From NCBI RefSeq assembly GCF_009467805.1, contig NZ_WIAY01000001.1:124001-188000 (forward strand): a DNA stretch of 64,000 nucleotides, in the 5' to 3' direction. Origin of the DNA: Stenotrophomonas nematodicola. Lineage in GTDB: Bacteria; Pseudomonadota; Gammaproteobacteria; Xanthomonadales; Xanthomonadaceae. Made by a program: the position numbers and the translations under genes. A model generated the notes under the pieces. It made no database searches, was not told where the DNA came from, and was given only the letters and a program-made list of their open reading frames with translations. This document shows positions 31,304 through 40,684 of this stretch, piece by piece; the first letter of the stretch is position 1, and each line of letters opens with the position of its first letter.

Positions 31304-33364
31304 TCAGAACCGCGCGGTTGCTCCGACGAAGAAGGTGCGCGCACCGCCGTCGTAATTGTTGCCCTCGTCCACGGTGGAGACGTCGCCCAGGTTGAGCACG
31401 CCTGCACGCAGGGTCAGGCTCTCATTGACGTCGTAGCCGGTGACCAGATCCCAGGTGGTGTACGCCTTGGCGAAGGTGGGGCTGGTGCTGGACACCAGCT
31501 GCTTGCCGATATGCTGCGCACTCAGGTTGAGCGACCACGCGTCGGTCACCTGCCAGTCCAGCGAGGTGTTGGCGGTCAGCTTGGGCACCACCAGCAGGTT
31601 GGCGCCGGTGGTGCGGTTCTTCGATTCAAGCATGCGGGTGGCGTTGGTGGTCCAGCGCAGCCGCTCGTGCAGGGGAACCGTCACGCTCGCCTCCACGCCG
31701 CGGGTGCGCGCCTCCTGGATGTTCTGCGCCACCGTCCACCAGAACCCGTTGACGAAGCTGGAGCTGTAGCCCGGGATGTCACGCAGCGGCACCTGTTCGA
31801 TCTTGTCGTCGAAGTCGGTCAGGAAGTAGGTCGCCGACGCGGACCAGCCGTCGCGGTCGAAGCCGGCACCCAGCTCGTAGTTGGTGCTGGTTTCCGGCTC
31901 CAGGTTCGGGTTGCCCGCCATGTAGCAGCCGGTGGTGCCGTCGGCGCTGACCGAACGGCTGGTCCAGCCTTCCACGGTCAGGCTGCGGCAGCCGTTGCCG
32001 CCCGACTGCGTGGCCGCGCCGGCACTGCCCTGCTTGAGGTTGGGCGCGCGGAAGCCCTGCGACACGCCGCCCCGGATCGTCCACGCATCCGACGGGTGCC
32101 ACACGCCGTAGATGCGCGGGCTCAGGTTGTCGTCGTAGTTCTCGGTGTTGTCCCAGCGCAGGCCCACGGTGAGGGTGAAGCGCTCGTGCAGGGCAATATG
32201 GTCTTCAGCGAACAGGGCCCAGGCATCGGCTTCGTTGGTTGGGCTGATGCGGCCACTGCCGCTCCACGTCACCGGCACCGTGCCGATGGTGTCGCTGTTC
32301 GTCAGCGCCTCGCGCTTCCACTGGCCGCCCACGTTCAGACGATGCTCGACGCCCCACTCGAAGCCGGTCGAGAACGCCGTGTCGAACACGGTTTCCCTGG
32401 AGTGGTTGCCCACCTGGCTGCCCTTGTCCTTGTAGTCGTTCCAGGTCAAGGTGCTTTTGGACGTGCTGGCATCGCCGTAGCGGCCATCATGGGTGGCCGC
32501 ATAGCCGGTGTGCACCAGCTTGGACAGGCCCCAGGCGCCGAGCGTGCCGGCGCCCTTGTTGCGCTGCACGCCGCGCGATGCCTCCACGCCCACGGTGTGG
32601 TCGTCATTGATCGCCCAGTTGAGCAGCGCGTTGGCGTTCTCGGCCTTGTTGCCCGGCGTCTGCCCACGGACCCGATCGGACGCGCGATCGGTCACGTTGG
32701 CACCCACGCGCAGGCCCAGGCTCTCGGTCAACGGGCCGCTGAAGAGCGCGCCCGCCTGTACCGTATCGCCTCGGGTGGACGAATCCGGCGCGCTGTAGTT
32801 GTAGGTCACCGAACCGCCCCATTCGGGGGCGATCTTGCGGGTGATGATGTTGATCACCCCGCCCATCGCATCGGAGCCATACAGCGAGGACATCGGACCG
32901 CGGACCACCTCGATGCGCTCGATCATGTCCGGCGACAGCCAGTTCAGATCCTGCGGACCGAGATCGTCGCGGTAGTTCACGCCGGAGGAATTGCCCTGGC
33001 GACGCCCGTCGATGAGAATCAGCGTGTATTGCTCGGGCAGTCCGCGCAGGCGGATTTTGGACTGGGCACCGGACAGCGCGTAGCCGCCGGTCACGCCGGG
33101 CACCGTGCTCAACAGCTGGCCGATGCTGGAGACCGGCTTGCGCTCGATCTCCTCGCGGGAGATGACGGTGATGCTGGCCGGGGCATCTTTGATCCACTGC
33201 TGGGCACCGGTCGCGGTGACTACGACGGTATCCATGTCCTTGGCAGCGGCTGACGCGGACGCATCGCCGTTGACGGCCGCCTGCGCCGGGCTGCACAGGG
33301 CAAGGGCAATCGCGGTGGCAAGCGTGGCGGCGGTGTGGGCAAGCGTGGGGGAAGCAACGCGCAT
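31304..33364 (-). CDS. TonB-dependent receptor, catecholate/colicin-receptor type
   Basis: The 686-residue outer-membrane receptor has a signal peptide (TLATAIALALCSPAQA) and a TonB box-like DTVVVTATG. The plug domain (SITVISREEIERKPVSSIGQLLSTVPGV; RIEVVRGPMSSLYGSDAMGGVINIITRK) is of the FepA/CirA/BtuB type. A 22-strand barrel ends in Phe (ATARF). The plug and overall length fit the CirA/FepA branch, so ferric catecholate import is likely. AGGAG lies eight bases before the ATG. An AT-rich near-palindrome about 70 bases upstream could be an iron-control site but is not a good Fur match. Confidence 0.88.
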   Translation of the reverse strand: MRVASPTLAHTAATLATAIALALCSPAQAAVNGDASASAAAKDMDTVVVTATGAQQWIKDAPASITVISREEIERKPVSSIGQLLSTVPGVTGGYALSGAQSKIRLRGLPEQYTLILIDGRRQGNSSGVNYRDDLGPQDLNWLSPDMIERIEVVRGPMSSLYGSDAMGGVINIITRKIAPEWGGSVTYNYSAPDSSTRGDTVQAGALFSGPLTESLGLRVGANVTDRASDRVRGQTPGNKAENANALLNWAINDDHTVGVEASRGVQRNKGAGTLGAWGLSKLVHTGYAATHDGRYGDASTSKSTLTWNDYKDKGSQVGNHSRETVFDTAFSTGFEWGVEHRLNVGGQWKREALTNSDTIGTVPVTWSGSGRISPTNEADAWALFAEDHIALHERFTLTVGLRWDNTENYDDNLSPRIYGVWHPSDAWTIRGGVSQGFRAPNLKQGSAGAATQSGGNGCRSLTVEGWTSRSVSADGTTGCYMAGNPNLEPETSTNYELGAGFDRDGWSASATYFLTDFDDKIEQVPLRDIPGYSSSFVNGFWWTVAQNIQEARTRGVEASVTVPLHERLRWTTNATRMLESKNRTTGANLLVVPKLTANTSLDWQVTDAWSLNLSAQHIGKQLVSSTSPTFAKAYTTWDLVTGYDVNESLTLRAGVLNLGDVSTVDEGNNYDGGARTFFVGATARF

Positions 33365-33611
33365 CGGGCAAACTCCTGAAAAATAAGGGTCCGCTGGCGA
33401 TGGCTGGGACGTCCGTGTAACGAGGGCTTTAGATAACGTTAACAATGGTATCACGACGCATTCGCATTTGACACACGACGACACATGGCGCGCTGCGGAT
33501 GCGTGCGGCAAACATCCTGCAACGACACGCCAAACCGCCGCCGCCACCACGACGTAGAAAGAACGCTCCGCAGTCCCGCACGCGCAGGGCTGCATCACCC
33601 GGGAGCATTCC

Positions 33612-34172
33612 ATGTCCATGACCACCGACCAGGCGGGCGCCTTCGTCACCGCCGCGCTGTCGAAGATCTCCGAACTGTTCTATGCCGGCGCCACCCCAAC
33701 TGCCTTCGATATGCCGATGGTGGGCAAGGTCATCACCGAGGAGGGTGAGCAGCCCAATGGCAACCTGACCCCGATCGACGAAGAGATGGGTCTGGTGGTC
33801 AGCAAGGGCCTGCTGGCGCTGCACGACGATCTCACCATCAAGTTCGCCCTCGGCCATGAGCTCGGGCATGGCACCAGCCTGCATATCCTCAGCCAGGTGG
33901 GATTGGAAGGCATCAGCGGGCAGGCCACCGAGGTGATCGCCGATCTGAGCGCGGCCTATATCCTCGTGCAGCTCGGCAGCACCTGGGACGCGGTGATCGG
34001 ATCGATCAGCACCTGGCGCGACACGGATATTTTCGATGCCCATGCCAGCGGCCACCATCCGCCGGGCGACGAGCGCGTCGCCCATGTGCGGGCGCTGCAG
34101 GGTCTGATCGGGAAGAAAGTGGCGTTCAAGGATGCCGCTTACCAGATCTGCAACCCGCTGCCGCGTTCCTGA
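33612..34172 (+). CDS. Small HELGH putative metalloprotein
   Basis: The 186-residue soluble protein has a zincin-type motif ALGHELGHG, with HELGH at residues 82-86. A possible third ligand lies in the following helix (EVIADLSAAY). A His-rich segment (DAHASGHHPPGDERVAHV) near residues 140-160 resembles the tail of M48-like peptidases. No signal peptide or membrane helix is seen, unlike typical M48 enzymes. It could be a minimal cytoplasmic metallopeptidase; activity is not certain. It is divergent from the TonB receptor with a 247-nt gap. Confidence 0.75.
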   Translation: MSMTTDQAGAFVTAALSKISELFYAGATPTAFDMPMVGKVITEEGEQPNGNLTPIDEEMGLVVSKGLLALHDDLTIKFALGHELGHGTSLHILSQVGLEGISGQATEVIADLSAAYILVQLGSTWDAVIGSISTWRDTDIFDAHASGHHPPGDERVAHVRALQGLIGKKVAFKDAAYQICNPLPRS

Positions 34173-34265
34173 GAACAGCGCGGTGCGCAGGGAGAACAGG
34201 ACACCGATGCGCTGAAGCCAGGTCGCAGGGATCGCGATCCGTATCGCGCATGGCGGGTCGCCGCT

Positions 34266-34303
34266 ATCATTCCCCCTCGCAAGGAATGCTCCGGGGGAAT
34301 GAT
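34266..34303 (+). promoter_or_regulatory. Hairpin covering the ribosome-binding site of the next gene
   Basis: ATCATTCCCCC and its exact reverse complement GGGGGAATGAT (11-bp arms, 16-nt loop) end 3 bases before the ATG at 34307. The only good ribosome-binding site, GGGGGA, is inside the 3' arm, so translation should be blocked when the stem forms. The loop holds a second AAGGA-ATG in the same frame (ATG 34286). Confidence 0.6.
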
Positions 34304-34306
34304 GTA

Positions 34307-34753
34307 ATGGACACCAAGGCACCACCACGCGCTGCAATGGAACACCTGTACTTCGGCACCGCCCTCGCACTCGTGCTGCATCAGATCGATGCCGCGTTCT
34401 GGCACGAATGGGACATGTTCGCCGTCCCCGGCGGCATCCAGGGCTTTCTGGTGTTCAATCTCGTCGCGGTCGGTGCCGTGCTGTGGGGCTACCGCAGCGT
34501 GACACTCGGCCTGCGCTCCGCGCGACGGTGGTCAATGGGCTGCGGTGCGCTTGGCATTGGCACGGCGGCACTGCACACCGCGTTTGCCGTGGCCGGGCAT
34601 CCGGCGTTCGGCCTGCCGCTGTCGATGCTGACGTTGCTGCTGTGTTTTGCGCTGGGGGTGGCGCTGGTGGCCGTGGCGTACCGCCGCACGGGTCGTGATC
34701 ACCCCAGTGGCAGGCGGTCCGACGCCACCGGCCGCCCAAGCAGCCAACCCTGA
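34307..34753 (+). CDS. Small four-helix membrane protein
   Basis: The 148-residue integral membrane protein has about four transmembrane helices (LYFGTALALVLHQIDAAFW; GFLVFNLVAVGAVLWGYR; MGCGALGIGTAALHTAFAVAG; LSMLTLLLCFALGVALVAVA). A His-x-x-Asp pair in helix 1 and a second His in helix 3 could bind metal. The family is not recognised with confidence. The RBS is buried in a hairpin (listed separately). Its last 55 bases overlap the 3' end of the convergent EAL gene. Confidence 0.7.
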   Translation: MDTKAPPRAAMEHLYFGTALALVLHQIDAAFWHEWDMFAVPGGIQGFLVFNLVAVGAVLWGYRSVTLGLRSARRWSMGCGALGIGTAALHTAFAVAGHPAFGLPLSMLTLLLCFALGVALVAVAYRRTGRDHPSGRRSDATGRPSSQP

Positions 34754-36255
34754 CCGATCCCACCCGGCACCAGTGACAGCATGTGCGATGCCTGCTCCTC
34801 GGTCTCGACTCCTTCAACGATCAGGTCCAGATCCAGGGCGGCGGCCATCGCCGCGATGGACTGCACCACCTGGGTCACCGCCGAGGCCGTGCCGATCGCC
34901 CGGGTGAAGCGGCGGTCCATCTTGATGGCGGTGATCGGCAGTTCGGTCAGATACGCGAAGTTGGAGTAGCCGGTGCCGAAGTCATCCACGTAGAAGCGAT
35001 ACCCGAGTGACTTGAGCTCAAGCATGCAGCCGGCAAGGTCGTGATGGTCGGCCGTCGCGCGTTCGGTCAGCTCCAGCACGATCTGGTGCGGGCGCAGGCC
35101 CAGGCGGCGCACCTCATCGTGCACATAGCGCCGGAAGTTACGGTCCAGGAGGTCCTGCGAGGTAAGGTTGATGCTCAGGTAGAAGGCGGCGTTGCCGCGC
35201 AGCCGCCCGGCCATCTCGCCCAGTGCGATGCGCACCAGCCGCTTGGCCATGCAGGTGCCAAGGCCGTCGCGTTCGGCCAGCGGAACGAACCGGTCAGGCG
35301 GAATCTCGCGCCCATCCTCGGTTCGCCACCGCGCCAGTGCCTCCACGCCCAGCAGCTGCCGGTCCGACAGTGCGCGGATCGGCTGATACACCATCGACAG
35401 CCCCTGGCCATCGATCGCGCGCCGGAGCTGGGCGAGCAGGGAGCGACGACGCTCCCGATACTCGTGGACCGCCAGCGCGATGCCTGCACCCGCCAGGGCG
35501 CCCAGCACTGCAAGCGACAGGGAGAACCACCACGGTTCCACCAGCACGCTCGATCCGGATTTTCGGGCCGACACGCAGATATCGAACGCGGTACTGCAGC
35601 GCCACGCCAGACGCGTTGCTCCGACGTCCAGCGCGGACGCCGCCTCACCGACGGTCACGCCCTGCGAGTCGCCAAAGCGCTGGAACAGGTGCTTGCCGTC
35701 GCGCGTGGCAACCACCACGCCCATGCCAGCCGGCGCACGGCTGACCCGATCGAATGCAATGGGTGATGTTGTCACCACCACGCCGTCGCGGGCGGCCATA
35801 TCAGCGGCGATATCGGCACCGAAGACCCCCGGCAACGCGTGCCAGAGGGCGAAACCGCGTACGCGCCGGTCTGGCGGGGGCAACGGCGAGGGCACGGCAA
35901 AGACGCCCCAGGAGGCCGTGCAGCGAACCGCGCCGTCCGCCACGCGTCCGACATCGCGCACGTAGTGCGACTGGATCGCCAGTTGCCGGAGATCCGACAA
36001 ATCTTCCTCGGTGCACGCCGGGCCCGGCAGTGCCGCAGCACGGTCCAGTGCCTTCACCGATGCCGATGCGACCAGCTCTGCATGGTCCAGCACGAGGTCC
36101 GCATAGGCATTGAGCGCGCGATCATCGCGCTGCACCACCACCACCTGCGCGCCCACCAGGGTCACCGCCGCCCCGAGCGCGGCGGCACACAGAATGCGAC
36201 CGATACCGGCACCTGGCGCCAAGCTGCCCCACCGCGAACGCACTGTCTGGCGCAT
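34699..36255 (-). CDS. CSS-motif EAL c-di-GMP phosphodiesterase
   Basis: The 518-residue inner-membrane enzyme has an N-terminal helix (GRILCAAALGAAVTLVGAQVVVV), a periplasmic CSS-type sensor with conserved Cys residues (GPACTEEDL, RCTASWG, RCSTAFDIC), a second helix near residue 235 and a C-terminal EAL domain. The catalytic set is intact: VEAL, NLTSQDL, LELTER, YVDDFGTGYSN, IKMDRRF, VEGVETEEQ and QGWLLGRP. It should linearise cyclic di-GMP to pGpG. In CSS proteins periplasmic disulfide state controls activity. ATG 36255 has AGGGAAG seven bases upstream; the frame is open further upstream but lacks an initiation site. Confidence 0.9.
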   Translation of the reverse strand: MRQTVRSRWGSLAPGAGIGRILCAAALGAAVTLVGAQVVVVQRDDRALNAYADLVLDHAELVASASVKALDRAAALPGPACTEEDLSDLRQLAIQSHYVRDVGRVADGAVRCTASWGVFAVPSPLPPPDRRVRGFALWHALPGVFGADIAADMAARDGVVVTTSPIAFDRVSRAPAGMGVVVATRDGKHLFQRFGDSQGVTVGEAASALDVGATRLAWRCSTAFDICVSARKSGSSVLVEPWWFSLSLAVLGALAGAGIALAVHEYRERRRSLLAQLRRAIDGQGLSMVYQPIRALSDRQLLGVEALARWRTEDGREIPPDRFVPLAERDGLGTCMAKRLVRIALGEMAGRLRGNAAFYLSINLTSQDLLDRNFRRYVHDEVRRLGLRPHQIVLELTERATADHHDLAGCMLELKSLGYRFYVDDFGTGYSNFAYLTELPITAIKMDRRFTRAIGTASAVTQVVQSIAAMAAALDLDLIVEGVETEEQASHMLSLVPGGIGQGWLLGRPVASDRLPLG

Positions 36256-36575
36256 CTGTACTTCCCTGTCTGGATGCCAATCTGCCTCGGATGAGACCGT
36301 ATCAGTAACCGGTGTCATCTGCGTCGTTCTTATCGGCGACGGCGCCGCTCGCCTTGAGCCCTGCGGGGCATGGCCGCGTGCAGGCTGGACGCGGGAACTC
36401 TTCCTGCCTGCGCCGCCGGTCATGCGCCCCGTGGCAAGTCGGTTGTCGGCGGACGGACCGCCGACCGAGCGGCCGCCGCATTGCGCCGGCCATCCGCGTC
36501 TTGCGACGCTGCACACGCCAATTGCCGCCGTGAATGTGATGTTATAACATCCCGCCTCTTTCAAAAGGGGGATGT
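36256..36575. promoter_or_regulatory. Divergent region between the EAL and ZnuD-like genes
   Basis: These 320 bases hold no convincing gene, although the minus-strand frame of the EAL gene stays open almost to the end. The side next to the receptor contains the Zur-like palindrome listed separately. The remainder shows no clear feature. Confidence 0.4.
36538..36551. promoter_or_regulatory. Zur-like operator
   Basis: GATGTTATAACATC is a perfect 14-bp palindrome 24 bases before the receptor start and matches the ATGTTATA-TATAACAT core of Zur boxes. It sits where it would overlap the promoter or the start of the leader. Zinc-bound Zur would repress the receptor. Confidence 0.72.
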
Positions 36576-38906
36576 ATGCGTCGTCAGGTACTTGCAGTCG
36601 CCATTCTTTTATCCATCCACAGTGCCTACGCGGCGGAGGACATCACGCTAGCCACGGTCCGCGTCAACGCCGATGGCCCGTCACGCATCGACAGCATCGT
36701 GGTGGTCCAGAACCGCCAGGCGCAGAACCGTACGCTCGGCACTCTGCTTGAGCATGTGTCCGGGGTGCAGAGCAGCGCCTTCGGACCGAACGCGGGCGCT
36801 CCGGTAATCCGCAGCCTGAGCGGCAACCGGGTGCAGATACTGGAGGATGGCCAGTCCATCCTCGGCCTGAACGCATTGAGCGGCGACATCAACATTCCCT
36901 TCGACCCGCTGTTTGTCCGCAGCGTCACGGTCAACAAGTCATCGGACACCGTCCGTTATGGCGGCAACGCGCTGGGCGGCAGCGTCAACATCGATTCCGG
37001 CCTGATCTCCCGGACGATGGAAGACCAGGACCAGGCGATGGAACTGGTACTGCGAAAAGGGTTCAACGCCGCCGACGCCCAGGGCTTCCGCATGAATTTC
37101 AACAACCGGCGCAACCTGTCCACGAACCTGCAGATGTCGGTCCAGCGGATCTCGCACTACGACATTCCGGGCAACAGCAAGGCCGCGGTGTGCGACAGCC
37201 AGCTTTTCCCGGCCACAGGCGGGGTCAACAGCGCGCTCGCCGACGCGTGCCAGAAAGAGGCGAGGGTGCAGCAGATCTACAACAAAGCCTCGCAGCCCTA
37301 CATCGATCAGTTCATGACGGAAAATCCCGACTGGGCCGACGGTGACTTCTCCTTCTACACCAACGCACCCCGTTCGGTGTGGATGGGCAAGACCTATGTC
37401 AATCCGGTGAACCCTGCGTATCAGAAGGGCACGCCGTCGTATGTGACAAGCAGGATCAACCGCGATGTGACGCCCAACTACCACGGCACGCTCGGCAACA
37501 GCTACGCAAAGAACACGCATCTCGGCGTGGGCTCCACGTACTTCTTCGACCGTGGCCATGTGGGCGTCAGCCTGGATGCCACGGACAGCACCTACGGCGT
37601 GCCCGGCTTCTCGATGGAGAACCAGTCCTTCGGGGCGGACGCCACCCGCGACCGTCCGGTAGGCGTCAAGCTCACGCAGGACAAAGTGGCGATCGAAGGC
37701 CGGCTGCTGGACCCGCTGCCCTTCCTCGACAGCGCCGAGCTGCGGGCCTCCCGGTTAAGCAATACGTCGGGCGAGTACCTGGGCACCTCCAAGGCCAATG
37801 CGTACCGATTCGACACCACCCAGGCCGAACTGCTGCTGGCGCAGCGGCCACGTGGGCCGCTCAGCGGTGTGCTCGGCCTGAGTCATCGCACCCGCGACGT
37901 GGACGGCGAGGGCAAAGATCGCTACCTGCCAGACGTCATCACCGACAGCAGCGCGGTATTCGTCAAACAGACCCTGGCGTTCGATCGCGCCACCTTCGAT
38001 GCCGGATACCGGCACGAACGTGTGGCGCACGACATCAGGGAAAGCCGCTTCACCCCCTCACGCAATTCCCCCAACATGCGACTGGCGGGCCGGTCCTACG
38101 CGCTCAACAGCTACAACGTCGGCAGCTATGTGAGGCTTGGCCCTCTCTTCGGTGCCAAGGTCCGCTATGCGTCCTCGCAACGGGCACCCGACATCAACGA
38201 GCTGTACGCCAGCAACCGCCACTACTCGATCATGACCCAGGAGGAGGGCAACCAGAACCTCCTGCCGGAACGTGCCCGGACCACCGAACTGACCCTGCTG
38301 TTCAACAGCGGTGGGCTGCAGGCCACGGCGACCGCGTATCGGATGAAGGTCGACGACTTCCTCTACCAGGGCTACGCGGGCCTGCAGACCGCCAACCGCT
38401 TGCCGCTGAAGTACTGGAAGCAGACCGATACCACCGTCAAAGGGTTCGAGGTGGACCTGGCGCAGTCGCTGGCGCTTGGACACGCCGGCACGCTCACGCT
38501 GGCTGCCTTTGCCGACCTGGTGAAGAACCGGGCCGACCATCCCGACCGTCTGCGCGCACACAACGACGGTGCGTACCTGCCCAACATGCCGACCAACCGC
38601 TACGGTGCGAACCTGGCGTGGGAGCGCGAGGGCTGGACCGCGCGGCTGTCCAGTACCTACTACGACACGCAGCGCTACCTGGGCAAGAACGTCAGCCAGG
38701 AAGTGCCGCTGGATGCGTTCAACCTGGTGGACCTGCAGCTCAGCCGTGCATTCGCCGTGCGCAACGCGTTCGCGTCATCCGTCGAGGTATTCCTCAATGG
38801 CTCCAACCTCCTCAATGAGGATGCGCGTCCACACAATTCACCGCTGAAGTACATCGCCCCGTTGCCCGGCCGTGGGTTCCAGGTCGGGGTAACGGTACGG
38901 ATGTAG
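36576..38906 (+). CDS. znuD: ZnuD-like TonB-dependent zinc receptor
   Basis: The 776-residue outer-membrane receptor has a signal peptide (VLAVAILLSIHSAYA). Its plug is of ZnuD type: GVQSSAFGPNAGAPVIRSLSGNRVQILEDGQSI, then LSGDINIPFDPLFVRSVTVNKSS and RYGGNALGGSVNI. The C terminus (NEDARPHNSPLKYIAPLPGRGFQVGVTVRM) matches the ZnuD end, where the last strand follows a conserved D-A-R-x-H and APLPGRG. Start 36576 has AGGGGG upstream. A Zur-like palindrome precedes it, so zinc-limited expression is expected. ZnuD imports Zn(II) or zinc-loaded ligands across the outer membrane. A GC-rich hairpin follows. Confidence 0.87.
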   Translation: MRRQVLAVAILLSIHSAYAAEDITLATVRVNADGPSRIDSIVVVQNRQAQNRTLGTLLEHVSGVQSSAFGPNAGAPVIRSLSGNRVQILEDGQSILGLNALSGDINIPFDPLFVRSVTVNKSSDTVRYGGNALGGSVNIDSGLISRTMEDQDQAMELVLRKGFNAADAQGFRMNFNNRRNLSTNLQMSVQRISHYDIPGNSKAAVCDSQLFPATGGVNSALADACQKEARVQQIYNKASQPYIDQFMTENPDWADGDFSFYTNAPRSVWMGKTYVNPVNPAYQKGTPSYVTSRINRDVTPNYHGTLGNSYAKNTHLGVGSTYFFDRGHVGVSLDATDSTYGVPGFSMENQSFGADATRDRPVGVKLTQDKVAIEGRLLDPLPFLDSAELRASRLSNTSGEYLGTSKANAYRFDTTQAELLLAQRPRGPLSGVLGLSHRTRDVDGEGKDRYLPDVITDSSAVFVKQTLAFDRATFDAGYRHERVAHDIRESRFTPSRNSPNMRLAGRSYALNSYNVGSYVRLGPLFGAKVRYASSQRAPDINELYASNRHYSIMTQEEGNQNLLPERARTTELTLLFNSGGLQATATAYRMKVDDFLYQGYAGLQTANRLPLKYWKQTDTTVKGFEVDLAQSLALGHAGTLTLAAFADLVKNRADHPDRLRAHNDGAYLPNMPTNRYGANLAWEREGWTARLSSTYYDTQRYLGKNVSQEVPLDAFNLVDLQLSRAFAVRNAFASSVEVFLNGSNLLNEDARPHNSPLKYIAPLPGRGFQVGVTVRM

Positions 38907-38913
38907 CCTGGAT

Positions 38914-38935
38914 TGCGCCCCCCTGGGGGGGCGCA
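38914..38935 (+). terminator. GC-rich hairpin after the ZnuD-like gene
   Basis: TGCGCCCCCC, one T, then GGGGGGGCGCA form a near-perfect 10-bp stem 8 bases after the stop. It lacks a T-run but should stop or protect the receptor mRNA. Confidence 0.6.
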
Positions 38936-38998
38936 GCCACGGCGTCTTCGCATCGCCAGGGGTATAGTCGGAGCATCCTCAGCACAGGGATCGACGCG

Positions 38999-40654
38999 AT
39001 GCAGAAGGGCTCGGATCTACTGGTCAAGGCGCTCGAGAACGAAGGCGTGGACCGCATCTTTGGCGTGCCGGGTGAGGAGAACCTGGACTTCCTGGAATCG
39101 CTGCGCGGCTCGCGCATCGAACTGGTTCTCACACGCCACGAACAGGCGGCCGCGTTCATGGCCGCCACGCATGGCAGGCTCACCGGCCGGCCCGGCGTCT
39201 GCCTCGCGACGCTGGGTCCCGGCGCGCTGAACTTCTCGACCGGCGCGGCCTACGCCCACCTCGGCGCGTGGCCGATGATCCTCATCACCGGCCAGAAGGC
39301 AGTGATGAGCGCCAAACAGGCGCGGTTCCAGATCGTGGATATCGTGGCGTCGATGAAGCCGCTCACGAAAATGACACGTCAGATCGTCAGCCCGGCCTCC
39401 ATTCCGGCCACGGTGCGCGATGCGTTCCGCGTGGCGATGGAAGACCGCCCCGGGCCCGTCCACCTGGAACTGCCGGAGGACATCGCCGGTGAGGAAGTGG
39501 AGGATGTCGCGGTCATACCGGTGCACCCGCTGGAGCGTCCCATCGCGCCGCCGGCCGCACTCGACCGTGCCGAAGCGGCCATTCTTGCAGCCAGGCGGCC
39601 ACTGGTGATGATCGGCGCGGCGTGCAGCCGGCCGTGGCTGGCCGAGGCGTTGTCCGCGTTTGTGGCGCGCACGCGCCTGCCGTTCTTCAACACGCAGATG
39701 GGCAAGGGCGCCGTCACCGGCGGCTCCAACCTGTACGTGGGAACGGCCGCCCTCTCGGAGGGTGACTATGTGCACGAGGCCATCGCCCGGGCCGACCTGA
39801 TCATCGCCATCGGCCACGACACCGTCGAAAAGCCGCCGTTCCTGATGAAGAGCAGCGGTGGGCCCAAGGTCATCCATATCAGCTTCCAGTCCGCCACGGT
39901 CGAACAGGTCTACCACCCGGATATCGAGGTGCTGGGCGACATCGGCGCCTCGGTCGACGCACTGGCCGGCCGGCTGGAAGGACGCCTGCCCACCGATGAA
40001 GGCATGGTCGACCTGCGACAGAAGATCCTCGCCCGTCTCAACGACCGCGCCGAGGAAGATCGCTTCCCGGTCACCCCGCAACGTCTGGTGCATGACGTGC
40101 GCCAGTCCATGCCGGACGACGGCATCGTCTGCCTCGACAACGGCATGTACAAGATCTGGTTCGCCCGCAATTACCGCACGCATGTGGCCAACACACTGCT
40201 GCTCGACAACGCGCTCGCCACGATGGGCGCCGGCCTGCCGTCGGCCATGATGGCGGCGATGCTGTACCCGCAGCGTCGCGTCATGGCGGTGTGCGGAGAC
40301 GGCGGGTTCATGATGAATTCGCAGGAGATGGAAACCGCCGTGCGGCTGGGGCTCAACCTGGTGGTGGTGATCCTCAATGACAGCGCTTACGGCATGATCC
40401 GCTGGAAGCAGGCGGTGGATGGTTTCGAGGACTTCGGCATGCGGTTTGGCAATCCGGATTTCGTAAAGTACGCCGAAGCCTACGGCGCCAAGGGCTCCCG
40501 GGTGACAGCCGTCGACCAGCTGGTGCCGATGATCGAGGCCGCCTTCGTCGGTGGCGGCGTTCACGTGGTGGATGTGCCGATCGACTATTCCGAGAACACC
40601 CGCGTACTGGTGGATGAGCTGCGCAATCGCACGCCGGTGGTCGGCTGCGCGTAG
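38999..40654 (+). CDS. ThDP-dependent acetolactate-synthase-like enzyme
   Basis: The 551-residue enzyme has the three-domain fold of acetolactate synthase/pyruvate decarboxylase-type ThDP enzymes. The catalytic Glu48 is in TRHEQAAAFMA; the central domain follows; the ThDP/Mg motif CGDGGFMMNSQEMETAVRLG...ILND is near residues 430-460. No regulatory-subunit gene is adjacent, and the partner is an aldehyde dehydrogenase 30 nt downstream, unlike the anabolic IlvBN enzyme. A carboligase or decarboxylase acting on a 2-oxo acid, with the aldehyde then oxidised, is inference. AGGGA lies nine bases before the ATG, and a -10-like TATAGT is at 38963-38968. Confidence 0.85.
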   Translation: MQKGSDLLVKALENEGVDRIFGVPGEENLDFLESLRGSRIELVLTRHEQAAAFMAATHGRLTGRPGVCLATLGPGALNFSTGAAYAHLGAWPMILITGQKAVMSAKQARFQIVDIVASMKPLTKMTRQIVSPASIPATVRDAFRVAMEDRPGPVHLELPEDIAGEEVEDVAVIPVHPLERPIAPPAALDRAEAAILAARRPLVMIGAACSRPWLAEALSAFVARTRLPFFNTQMGKGAVTGGSNLYVGTAALSEGDYVHEAIARADLIIAIGHDTVEKPPFLMKSSGGPKVIHISFQSATVEQVYHPDIEVLGDIGASVDALAGRLEGRLPTDEGMVDLRQKILARLNDRAEEDRFPVTPQRLVHDVRQSMPDDGIVCLDNGMYKIWFARNYRTHVANTLLLDNALATMGAGLPSAMMAAMLYPQRRVMAVCGDGGFMMNSQEMETAVRLGLNLVVVILNDSAYGMIRWKQAVDGFEDFGMRFGNPDFVKYAEAYGAKGSRVTAVDQLVPMIEAAFVGGGVHVVDVPIDYSENTRVLVDELRNRTPVVGCA

Positions 40655-40684
40655 GCACGCTCTCCCTTTGGCAAGGAATTCAAC

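Noticed and set aside
28781..33253. Plus-strand open frame of about 1490 codons opposite the zinc-ribbon, SPFH and TonB receptor genes
   Set aside because: The opposite strand holds three clear genes with domains and ribosome-binding sites; the long frame has no start signal or recognisable domain.
33432..33452. AT-rich near-palindrome before the catecholate-type receptor as a Fur or Zur box
   Set aside because: Starts GATAAC and ends GGTATC but the inner bases do not fit either consensus well enough to list as a site.
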